Below, one piece after another: positions 1 through 10,200 of a stretch of 64,000 nucleotides of DNA. Numbering within the stretch: the first letter of the stretch is position 1; each line of letters begins with the position of its first letter. The stretch is from Amia ocellicauda. Lineage: Eukaryota > Chordata > Actinopteri > Amiiformes > Amiidae. The notes beneath the pieces were generated by a model. The model saw nothing but the letters and a program-made list of their open reading frames with translations, did not search any database and was not told the DNA's origin. A program made the translations under genes and the position numbers. Location of the stretch: contig NC_089856.1 of the NCBI RefSeq assembly GCF_036373705.1, positions 6,830,501-6,894,500 on the forward strand. The letters are read 5' to 3'.

Positions 1-2259
1 ATAACCTTTGTACTATGTAGCCTAACTTTATAGACCCATGTACATTTAAAGTAATTAAACATTAAATCAATCATTCATGATTAATGGCTAATAACTTCCT
101 TCCATAAACTCTTTATAAACAGCATCAGAAATTAAACTCAACATGAAGCTTTGTACAATTTTTTTTGTTTGTTTGTTTGTTTTTAAATGGAGCACCATCA
201 ACTTTTTAAAAAGTGGAAATGCAGCACTTTAAAGTTGTTTGGTTTTGTTAAGGCTAGGGCAGCTTGTAAATTGGCAGTGGCTATTCCACGTGCTGAAGTG
301 AAACTGAAACCCTGTTGCGAACAAACCTTACATAATCCTGTTACAGGCTAACAATAAGCCTCGAACATCCACAGACAAGTTTAGCAGAAACTTCCAGCAA
401 GAACTCGGGGAAAGCCCTGTGCACTCAGCCAATCAGCATGCGAGAGCAACCTTTTCCATTCCCTGCGCTACAGCTGGCTCACAAACACTCCCAACCAAGT
501 AGACAGATTTCTTGTGTAAACATTAAATACTAATGTATTGGCACCATAAACTAAATTTAAACTCAATGTATTCACAAATTAAACATGAACTGCATGTATT
601 CATTATAAGTGCAGCTTAATAAAACATGCATTTAACAACATTAATGCCTAAATAACTGATTCTAAAAAGGTGACAATTCTATCTGTGGCATATTGGTTCA
701 GGCTCTAGACTCTAGTGGGTCCAGTATCCTTGAGCTGGAAACTTTACCTTGATTGCTGTAGTAAAAACAAAACAGCTGTAGATGGGTAATTGTATGTAAA
801 AAAATAATGTCATATTTAACAATTCAAAGTTGCTCTGGATAAGGGTGTCTGCCAAGAAAAATAACAAACAGAATAATAATTAAACTAGGAAGAGCTGTGG
901 AAAACTTCATCCTGAAGTAAACAGTGACCTTGACCGCTCTATGCTCAACTTATGCCCAACCTTTCACCCTGTGGAGAATGCCAGAAATAAAATGCTGTAA
1001 ATATTGTCATAATCTTAGGGCCTGTCTTTCAAATTTTGTTAATCATAAGCTTTTAAACAACAACTTGTAACCTGTCAGTGACATGACTGAAAGGTATCAT
1101 TAGTAGCAAGTTTCTTTTAGGCTATCAAAATGTTTCTCCCTTCTTCAAGGAAGCAAAATAGCTCTCCAAATAGAGAGCGCTTCTTTGAACTCTCTCTGCT
1201 CTTAAAATATTTAGCTATTTCAGATAGATTTTATATGAAACTGCCTTCTGTAACTTTAAGTGTCCCCATCATGTTTGATTTGTTAATTTGTATTATCCTT
1301 TAAAATACCACAGCCACACACAGTTTAATGGCGGGACTGTATGTCTTTCAACAGACATTTAATTCACCAAGATGATAGTGAAAATCACAACTGTCTATCA
1401 CAGAAAAAATATAAGGAAGACAATCTTTGATGCATTTTAATTGTATACTTACATGGGGAAATAATGGGGAATTCAGGGTTGGGTTCAATTCCAGTTTTCC
1501 AATTCTGTTTGAATCAATTCTATTTGAAGCCTATTATGGCAACTGCAAGAATAATTGGAATTTCGAACGAGTCCAAAAAAAGGGAATTGGAACTGAAACT
1601 GACCTCAACCTGCTGGAATTCCCATAGCCCTCATTTCTGTTAATGACTTCCAGTCTGTTTTACACTCTCAAGAGTACGATGTTTTCAAGCAAACCCGTCT
1701 AATAGTTGTCAGATTGATTCAAGAACACACAAAATGTTTTCCCTTACATTAATTTGTTACAAATAATCTAAAGCGGTGCAAACTTTAGTAAATGAGAAAG
1801 TGGATGCGTGTCTAGAGCTGTTCAGAGTTTGTGCAGAGAAAAACAAGTGCTGCCCTGGAGTCAATAGGTTAATTCCAAAGTGGTTTGGTCAACCTCCCTA
1901 TAAAAAAAACGATTTAAAAAAAAAAAAAAAAGATTATCGACAAGCATATGTAGATTAGAGCACTAATTCCATTACCAATGTAGACAATGTCCATGCTTTC
2001 CAAAAGTCGATGAGTTTGTTACTGCAGCTGTGGAGCTCACACCCAGAACTTACTAGAAACGAACAAGTCGAGTGCTTTCTTTGCAGCAAACATGATCAGC
2101 GTTCTCTGAAGATATTCAAACAACAGCAAATGCAATGCCTTAAAATAAGTTATACACACTAGTTGCACGGGAATTTTGTACTCAATCTTTTTACTACGCA
2201 ACAGTACAGTAAAAGGACAGTGCATTTCTTGTTTCTTTTAATAAAAACGTTTACTTTAC
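1..2259. other. DNAJB1 intron 1 (part)
   Basis: AT-rich intron with no exon that I can recognise on either strand. It holds a degenerate SINE at 689-873 and an A-rich run near 1918-1931; otherwise I see nothing of note. Confidence 0.6.
689..873 (+). repeat. Degenerate tRNA-derived SINE
   Basis: It shares order and wording with the better copy at 18488-18690: a decayed tRNA-like head, an ACCTTGATTGCTGTAGTAAAA core, ATGGGTAATTGTATGTAAA, and the tail CTCTGGATAAGGGTGTCTGC. The polymerase III boxes are decayed. Confidence 0.6.
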
Positions 2260-2470
2260 CTTCCTCTCCGAATTTATCATAGACGTCTTTCTTCTTGGGG
2301 TCACTTAAAACATCGTAGGCCTCTGCAATCTCTTTGAATTTCTCCTCCGCATCTGGAGACTTGTTCTTGTCTGGGTGGTATCGCAAAGCCTGTTTGCGGT
2401 AAGCCTTCTTGATCTCGTCGTCGGATGCCCCTTTCTGTATACCCAACACCTTGTAGTAATCTTTACCCAT
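2260..2470 (-). CDS. DNAJB1: DNAJB1 (Hsp40) coding exon 1, partial gene
   Basis: Type II J-domain co-chaperone that stimulates the ATPase of Hsp70 in cytosol and nucleus. The exon encodes residues 1-70 plus the first base of Gly71. It starts [11 protein letters not shown] and contains the whole J domain, with the HPD motif at residues 32-34, helix III ending [13 protein letters not shown], and a final FGEEG. The donor GTAAAG follows at 2259, the phase and place expected for the DNAJB1/4/5 group, so the read-through into the intron is not coding. The Gly/Phe and C-terminal substrate-binding domains are not in the window: no matching minus-strand exon exists below 2260, so intron 1 exceeds 2.2 kb. 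The neighbour TECR and the heat-shock promoter favour DNAJB1 over DNAJB4 or DNAJB5; assignment among the three from this exon alone is inference. Confidence 0.9.
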
Positions 2471-2810
2471 TACAACAAAGCACTATGGACAGCTACGAAT
2501 TTAAACCAGAAAAAAGACACGTCTTCATTCAGGCATATGCCCACAGTTGGTGTCGTACAAAAAAAAAAAAAAAAAAAAAACAGTTTAAGTATCTATAGAA
2601 GCAAATCTATGTTTCTTATTATTCACAAAAGCAGTCACTTCTGGTTTTTTTCCTCGAGTTTTAAACTTCCAAAGTACCTGATTTTTAAATAGAAACAGCT
2701 GTTTGCAACGACCGTAAACGATATAATAGCCGTATTATTATTCGGAGATCCTGAGCATCCACAACAGAGAGCTTCTCGACCTCCTGGGCGCTATATCCGT
2801 TAGCTTTCTT

Positions 2811-2817
2811 TTTTATA
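2811..2817 (-). promoter_or_regulatory. TATA box of DNAJB1
   Basis: On the minus strand this reads TATAAAA, lying just downstream of the heat-shock elements and about 340 bases upstream of the DNAJB1 ATG. A start near 2780 would give a 5' UTR of about 300 bases, which includes a T-rich run (2559-2580). The transcription start is inferred. Confidence 0.6.
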
Positions 2818-2825
2818 ACACAACA

Positions 2826-2863
2826 GAAAGTTCCAGAATGCTCTACTGCCATCAAGAACCTTC
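2826..2863 (-). promoter_or_regulatory. Heat-shock elements (HSF binding) of DNAJB1
   Basis: Bases 2826-2838 read GAAAGTTCCAGAA, a perfect three-unit HSE (alternating GAA/TTC units spaced by two bases). A second GAA-N2-TTC pair sits at 2856-2863 and a third inverted pair, TTC-N2-GAA, at 2930-2937. They lie directly upstream of the TATA box, the usual layout of an inducible Hsp40 promoter. HSF1 control is known for the family; use of these exact sites is inference. Confidence 0.7.
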
Positions 2864-3439
2864 CATCTGCATCACTTCCTCATACAACCGTGCAGTCACG
2901 CCCACTGCTGCTTATGTCATCGTGATGCTTTCTGGAAACCACGCCTTCTCCTTCAATGCCTTAAAACTAGAACCGTCCGATCACGCCTCTCTCAATACTA
3001 ACACCACCCACTTATCACACACTTCTTGAGAGTTTGCTCACAGACATAATACAATAATACGAAACTGCTCAATATAATTCCAACAAGTACAGAGCAATTA
3101 TTACCTTCAATCTAGGTACACGATACAATTGCATTACTGTACAAGTACGAAGGTTCATTAAATTAAACTGGTTCAAGTACATCAGGATTCATGTGTTATG
3201 GGGTCTGACAGCGCAGTGATTGTTTGGCAATTGCACTGGATACTACATATATATGAGACGAACCTTCTGAAGCATACATAATCAGAACTGCGAGGACATT
3301 CTGAAAAGAGTGAAAAGTACACATGCGCAGCATTTGATATAGCTTGGGTAGACTGCATTCGGCTCTACACAGCAGTGATACCCAACAGGAAGAACCTCAT
3401 TCCTGCAGCCTTTTGGCAGGCCATTGTGACATTTAATCC

Positions 3440-3568
3440 ATAATTGCTGGTATCAAGAATACAGTTCTTGATAGAAAGAATTGTATTTCTGAAATCAGTA
3501 ATTGTATTCTTGATATCAGCAATTGTATTCTTGATATCAACAATTGTATTCTTGAAATAAAAATGCAT
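3440..3568 (+). repeat. 24-bp minisatellite with an inverted unit
   Basis: About four imperfect units of an AATTGTATTCTTGATATCAR type follow each other from about 3475. The unit just upstream (3450-3475) reads GGTATCAAGAATAC, so it points the other way and can form a hairpin with its neighbour. Confidence 0.6.
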
Positions 3569-3950
3569 ACTAATTAACATCTGGTTAAGGATTAAATGTC
3601 ACAATGGCCAGGCACGTGCACAGGTAAGGCTCAACAATCTAAGCAGAATCTAGGAATCTAGTAGAATCTAGATGTTCCCTCCTTTTCCTTGAACTGGAAT
3701 TTCTTAAATACCAATATGCTTCACCTTCACAGTTTTTGCCATTTTGCTTTTTCAAAGCAATTTCTGTTGACAATGATGACATGACAAATTATCTAAACAG
3801 TAAATAAACAATTAAGAGGACAGACACTTAAAAATACTTTTGTTAATAATTCTGAACGTAAGACTCTGATAGTATGTGGTCAAGTTTCTTGTGGTTTATT
3901 TTGAATATTTTGACAACACACCAATTTATTTGCTTCAGTCAGTGTATAAT

Positions 3951-4463
3951 CAGTGGCGCCCCCAGATTTGTTTCATAGGGGTGGCCAGATGGGGCCACTG
4001 AAAATCTTGGGGTGGCACACCAAAACCAAAAGCCATAACTGAATTTCAGGAATTCTATTATGCTGTTGTAGTATATAGTCTAGTTGAAAACAGTCAATAT
4101 GAGAGTTAAGGAATCACATACTGATATACTTTGGTTTCTTATTTTACAGTTAATGTTACTAATTATCTGATGTGCATAGACTAATACCTGACAGGGGTTG
4201 GAGTGTGACGCAGTGACGGATGGTCAAAAGCGGCTGGCTGGCTATGCATTTGTTATTTTCTTTCACATTAACTATTATGAAAAATATACATTATTGATTT
4301 AACTGAATAGTACCTAATGCAAAATATCAGATAGAAGCATATTATGCATTCTCAGAAGCATATTATTCATATGCGACTCGTGAGGGGGGGCCAGTGGGGG
4401 GGGGGCAGTGATTGTATCAGGGTGGCCATGGCCCCCCCTGGCCACCCCTTGGCTGTGCAACTG
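3951..4463. mobile_element. hAT-like MITE with 8-bp target duplication
   Basis: A 513-bp element that begins CAGTGGCGCCCCCAG and ends GCCAAGGGG-type sequence closing in CAACTG. It is flanked by a perfect 8-bp direct repeat TGTATAAT (3943-3950 and 4464-4471). Subterminal arms both contain AGGGGTGGCCAG in inverted orientation. An 8-bp duplication and CAG...CTG ends fit the hAT superfamily. It has no coding capacity. A related piece occurs at 12153-12230. Confidence 0.75.
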
Positions 4464-4745
4464 TGTATAATTCTGGTATAAAAGCCAGAAAACTGATCAT
4501 ATAGAACAAATGCAACAAAATGTGAAAAAGGTAAGAAACCACATTACAGGAGGTTATGGAGAACATAATTATAAAAACATATTATTAACCCAGATAAAAT
4601 CAAGAGTTTAAATATATATATATATAAACTACAGTAAAACATGTAACAGGTTTCAAGAATAAGTAAATCTTAAATCTCACTGGAATTGCGATCAACTGCT
4701 AAAAGTAGCAGACACCATGCAAGTGGGGATCTGAATCCTTCTTGA

Positions 4746-4830
4746 ACTGGACAGTTAATAGTGTACCTTCGCTAGGTAGCCACAAAGCGCTTTACAGATT
4801 GAAAATAAACAAACAAACTAAATAAACACA
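4746..4830 (+). repeat. Short interspersed repeat, GCGCTTTACAGA type
   Basis: The string GGTAGCCACAAAGCGCTTTA followed by an A-rich AAACAAACAAACTAAATAAA tail recurs as a close relative at 33757-33850. The family is not identified; an old SINE- or MITE-like repeat is likely. Confidence 0.4.
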
Positions 4831-5353
4831 TTTTAAAAATGCATGTAGCAGCTGATTCTTGCATTACCAGACTATTTGAAGATGTGGTAACAAACTAGCC
4901 AACAGTGCCAAGACCGCTTTATAGTGTTACATTGGTGTGAAATATTAAGAAGAAGCCTTTGCTTTGGCAATCTGTGTGTTACAGCACAGGGACACAATGA
5001 CTAACAGAGGGGCAGTGTAACATAAACCCCCTCCAGCACAGCTCCAAGGATGCCCTTCTCAGTGATTTACTGCCTTCCCAGGAATCTCTTTTGGCCATGT
5101 GTTCATGAGTCTGTCCAGAATTCTAAAAAACTGATTTTGATTCACAGCCCAGCTAACCATTCCTCCCCTGCATCACAGCCTTCCTGATTCTGTTCATACA
5201 GAAAAACTTTAAATTAACTGTACATTTCTCTTCAGAGAGTTCCAACCAAAGTTCCATATGTTTTATGGTATGTTTTTTGTTTTGTTTTGTATATGTATTA
5301 ACACAGAGCAGTTTATAAAACTCATCCCAGGCAAAATTAGAAACCACATGGTA

Positions 5354-5990
5354 ACACGTACAGACCCGTCTGAAGTTTGCCAATGAACATCTGAATGATT
5401 CAGAGGAGAACTGGGTGAAAGTGTTGTGGTCAGATGAGACCAAAATCGAGCTCTTTGGCATCAACTCAACTGGCTATGTTTGGAGGAGGAGGAATGACCC
5501 CAAGAACACCATCCCCACCGTCAAACATGGAGGAGTGGCTCAAGAAGAAGCACATTAAGGTCCTGGAGTGGCCTAGCCAGTCTCCAGACCTTAATCCCAT
5601 AGCAAATCTGTGGAGGGAGCTGAAGGTTCGAGTTGCCAAACGTCAGCCTTGAAACCTTAATGACTTGGAGAGGATCTGCAAAGAGGAGGTGGGACAAAAT
5701 CCCTCCTGAGATGTATGCAAACCTGGTGGCCAACTACAAGAAACGTCTGACCTCTGTGATTGCCAACAAGGATTTTGCCACCAAGTACTAAGTCGAAGGG
5801 GTCAAATACTTATTTCCCTCATTAACATGCAAATCAATGTATAACTTTTTTGAAATGTGATTTTTGTTGTTGTTATTCTGTCTTTCACTGTTAAAATACA
5901 ACTACCATTAAAATTATAAAATTAAAATTTCTTTGTCAGTGGGCAAATGTACAAAATCAGCAGGGGATCAAATACTTTTTTCCCCTCACT
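5354..5990 (+). mobile_element. Tc1/mariner fossil, 5'-truncated, family A
   Basis: The transposase is in sense orientation but broken: the match begins inside the N-terminal half (CAGACCCGTCTGAAGTTTGC), runs through [13 protein letters not shown], then jumps at about 5534 across the catalytic centre to [20 protein letters not shown] and on to the C-terminus ending near 5791. The 3' arm ends with the terminal repeat ...TCACTG at 5990 followed by TA. Same family as 28451-29339 and 32105-33690. Neither the 5' terminal repeat nor the second catalytic Asp is left. Confidence 0.85.
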
Positions 5991-6524
5991 GTATAAGCAT
6001 ATATTGACAACAATTGTTTTATTATCGATATACTCTTTGACAAAAAATGAATATATCGAAAAATTAAGGTTACGAAAGGGTAATGAAAGGAAGCAGTAAT
6101 TGGGAAATGTGGATCGTGGTACAACATTAATTAAATAATTAAAATAAAATAATTATAATTATACCATGATGAAAACATTAGCAGTAATTCATTTAGAGGC
6201 AAAAACTCCTCATTAAATCCATTCTGATTTCATGTTGTAACACAATGAAATGTGGAAAAGTCCAAGGGGGGGGGGGAACTTTTGAGAGCCACTATAGATG
6301 AGTTCACAGTCAGCATACACTACGGTATGACCTTGATGGCTTGCCATACATGTGACGTTACTGGTCTGTTTACATCCTGTTATTAGTGCCATAGTGAACT
6401 GTGCATTATTATCCACGAAACCTACAATAATATTCGGTTTATAAAGTTTGCAATGTAAAAGCATTTTGTTTTATTTATTTATTTTTACTTTTTTCTAAGT
6501 TGGGCCCGGCCCCACTGGCCCCTA

Positions 6525-6645
6525 ACGACGGGCCCAGATGTGGGACACTGCTGCTGTACCCTTCCCCCTTGATGTGACCCAGTTGTATAATTGGTGATCT
6601 GTATTGTAGTCGACCTGGAAAAGGGCATCTGCTAAGAAATGTAAT
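6525..6645 (+). repeat. SINE 3' fragment
   Basis: The piece GGGACACTGCTGCTGTACCC, a pyrimidine run, CCCAGTTGTATAATTGG and the tail GGAAAAGGGCATCTGCTAAG match the tRNA-SINE family at 18488. The head is missing, replaced by a GC-rich stretch (6500-6535). Confidence 0.55.
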
Positions 6646-7009
6646 AAAAATGGTTCACGATGATGATAATAATACAGTTATTGTACGATTTTAATCAGAG
6701 ACTTTCACTCAAAAGCATTGATAATACTCCATTCAGAGCTACATCGAAAAAATGTGAAATAATGTTTTCATTTAAACTGGCTCTTGTACTAGCCAGTTTA
6801 ATAGAGTTTAATAGAATGCAATAGAGCTGTGTAAGGTTTTTTTTTTTTTTTTAATTAGTAATAGTATCGTAACAGTAATTTCATTAACTATTCATTTAAA
6901 ACAGTAATCTGCCTAACAAGCATTCCTAACTATATCAACTCAAAGACCTTGGGGGTTTGGCCAAGCTTTACAAACGTTAAACCCTTTTTCTCCGCGTCCT
7001 TATTAGCTA

Positions 7010-7230
7010 AAGCAAATCACTCCACGGCCGTGTTCTGTCATCCGATTTGCTCAAGCTGTCAGATCCGTAGCTGCTGCACTGGCGTCCCCTCCGCAGTATC
7101 CGCAGCACGGATTGGCTCTTGAACACATTTGGTCTCGCTTGCCGATTCGCGGACTCTGAGCCTATCTGTCCTCTGATTGGATAGTGCGGAGGTCAGGTTA
7201 TTCTTTGTAAGAAGAGTTCAAACTGCAGGG
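7010..7230 (+). promoter_or_regulatory. TECR main promoter, CCAAT type
   Basis: Locally GC-richer, TATA-less sequence with several CpGs just upstream of the TECR ATG. Two inverted CCAAT boxes (ATTGG at 7111-7115 and 7176-7180, in CGGATTGGCT and CTGATTGGAT contexts) fit NF-Y sites of a housekeeping promoter. The exact start site cannot be placed. Confidence 0.55.
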
Positions 7231-7245
7231 ATGAAGCATTACGAG
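7231..7245 (+). CDS. TECR: TECR coding exon 1 (MKHYE)
   Basis: Only five codons, ATG AAG CAT TAC GAG, followed by GTAAGA. It matches the human TECR start exactly and joins in phase 0 to exon 2. Confidence 0.9.
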
Positions 7246-10200
7246 GTAAGAACAAGAAATAAAATACAATAAAACACAATAAAATATATTCATCTATGTG
7301 GATTTTTAGAAACTCTTCGGGTTTCGGTATCCCAGTCTGTATAGTTCATGGGAAGATATTCAGTGCTCGGGTTCATATGGTGACCGCCGTTGTGGCTACA
7401 CGGTGTTAATTAAGCCAAGCGCCGTTTTGCCAGGGCCGGAAGAAGATTATACCATATTAATTAATAATACAATTAAATAAGTAAACTCTGTATTTTGAAA
7501 ACGAGGGGGGAGTGGGTGGAAAATGGTTGGATACGTTTCGCTTCTTGCTTTCACTTCATGTTATCAATGACTGATTGAGGTGAAACGCTTACAAAGATCG
7601 GTATTGTAGGCAGTTAGCAGTGGGACAATTTCATAATCCTTAGTGCTCTCATTTGAAACACATTTTCTTTACAGTTCTGCATGGGCACGATGATGACATT
7701 GTGTCGTGTTTTTGTTTGCTGTGGTAACGGGCAACATAGTTTCAGCTTGAGAATGACATTTTAATGGGACAGTTTAGTGATGGTAATATTGACAACGTCC
7801 ATGCACCTGTGTACTATTGCAGTTGTACTGGATTTCATTAAAAACCAAACGAAAACTGCTAAACAAACAGAAAGACTGGCAATTTAAGGCAAGTTTAACT
7901 GTAGTTTACCCCAACTTTTGTTAAAAAAAGTTAATCTTATTTTAATATTAGGCTACTTCAAATTATTTGGCATTTCGGTTGAATTTCAAAAACAAATGAA
8001 CTAAAAGAGAAGTTTCCAAGATTTCACTGGTATGGCTAAGGTTTGTTGCAAACAAAATATAGAGATTTATTTTACATTGGCATTCTGATGTAAGTACTTG
8101 CATATAAAGAGAGTTGATCCCACTAATATATTTTACCTTGATGTGTAATGCTGGTCACTACACTTAACTGGGAGTACTTTTAAAGGTAAAACATATAGGC
8201 TATCTGATATAAGTAAAAAGAGGCTGCAGCAGCAGTCTTATTAACACTGATATAAATATCTCCCCCTCTGTAATCCATACCAGATCACACATTATGACAT
8301 GTCATCACACCACCCAAATCTGTCTGTCTTTATCAGCAAGAATCAATACCTGAAATTGGAGAGCATACTTATTTGTAGGTGGTCTGGCAGTACCCTTTAC
8401 ACAGGCCATTAAAAAAAACAAACAAAAAAAAAACACTATGTCTGGATGACCTATTTGCTATCTTGTAGTTTAATCCATGAATTCCATAACTTGGTCTCAT
8501 AGTTAACAGGACACCTTCAGTTGGTCACTCCATATAATTATTTCTAAGAGAATAGTAATCAGTTCCAACCTGTCAGGGTTGAATTCAAATTGACAGCAAA
8601 TGCAAGAGCCTTTGATTAAACTGAAATGGTAGTGCTTTATCAGAGCTACACCATGGGCTGATTACAGTAAATTGATGCTGATTGTTGCTAATCTCCATCA
8701 ATACTCCTTACGGTAATGGGACTGTGGTAATCAAAGGCAACAATACAGGAGTAGCACAGTAAGTATTACATTTTTTTACCATGTTGTAAATTAAACCGCT
8801 TGCGTTGGCAAGGCTAGTACAATTATGCATACATTTTGCCTTGTAGTGAATAATTATAAGGACAAATACATTTTATACATATTTTTTTGTTTGTACAATA
8901 TTGTAATAACAAATAACCCTGGCTGCCACTGTGTGCCTTGCCAGCATTTCACATATGGAAATTAGCAGTATTTTATTGATCAGAAGGTGCATAAGAGATG
9001 TGAATTTGGTAATAGATTGCCACACTCATTCTTCTGCATCTAGTATGCCAAGACCACACTGAAATTAGTGTACTGAGGTCTAGAACAAATACACATTTTG
9101 ATTTACCTGCTAATCTCAAATTATAACTTGGATTCAATTTTATTTTATTTTTTCCAAACAAAATGAATTGACAGTAGTGGAAAGTTTTCATTTGGGATAA
9201 GAGAACTGTATATTGTATTCCCATAAATGAAAATAATTTCTATATGAAATTATATATTTTTGACTTGGTTGAAAAACTTAAGCTTTTAACATTTCAGTTT
9301 GCTTAGGGCAGGAGTTGGCACCATTGGAACATCCATTTAATTGACTTAAATGCAACCAAGATTTAGTTTAATTTCTTAATTGAGCTAAATATTTGGAAAA
9401 TGTCAAATCACCTGTCATTTACACACTTTGTAAGGAAGTGAAAGTGAAAGGAAAACCGAAAAACTCTTGAGGACTATATTTGCCCATCTCTGACCTAACT
9501 ACATCAATAGGAGGATTTAAGGCAAAAAGAACAGCTAACAATAAAAATCCCAAGGTGCCTAAGAAGCCACTGCCAGTCACTGGTGAATGTTGATCCAAGG
9601 ATCTTCTAGCAAACTTGCCCACCAAGCCCCATAAATATCTGGCCATTTGTGCAATGGGTACATTTCTTTTATATAAATTACTTAGATTTCCTTAGGTTTG
9701 TATGCAGGGTTCTGTCTTATTTTCAGTAGCTGTACAGCAGACGACGGCAGCCTTGACAGCACAAATAAAACAACTTGTCTTTTGCACAGACCCCACCCCC
9801 TAATATGTCATAGTTTTCCTCCTATAGTTTTTTCACTCTACACCATTTAAGCTGCTGCATTATTTCTGGTTGGATAATTATCACATTGTTTTATAGAGAT
9901 GTATTATGTTTTATACTTTTATGCACTGCCACGCCACCCATTCAAAATGAGACTAACTTAAATGCAAAATAATGCAATATCAGGAATTGTCACATTGCAA
10001 AAACTTCTGAACTTTATTTTAAAATACTTTGCTAATACAACAACTTAAAATTTGTTATATAAACATTAATAAAGATTAGGCAATGCAAGAAATGTTATGT
10101 TAAGTAGGCGTATAAAGGTACAAAAAAAAAAAAAAAAAAAAATGAATGCTTGCTTATGCAATATGGGTGTCTCGTATCCTGACCGACCAGAGATTTTTCT

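Larger units (their letters stand above)
2840..7000. other. Divergent intergenic region DNAJB1/TECR
   Basis: The head-to-head spacer between DNAJB1 and TECR. Outside the promoters and the repeats listed separately it is AT-rich unique-looking sequence; no further exon or RNA gene was recognised. Confidence 0.5.

Noticed and set aside
1776..1958. 60-aa frame near the window start as another DNAJB1 exon
   Set aside because: Wrong strand and no J-protein similarity; the DNAJB1 second exon should start with a Gly-rich region.
2159..2259. Extension of the DNAJB1 frame past GEEG
   Set aside because: The reading beyond Gly71 (KVNVFIKRN) crosses a good donor and has no family similarity; it is intron.
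8600..8750. Possible conserved non-coding element with CTTTGAT/ATCAAAG motifs
   Set aside because: Suggestive wording only; cannot be judged without comparison to other genomes.
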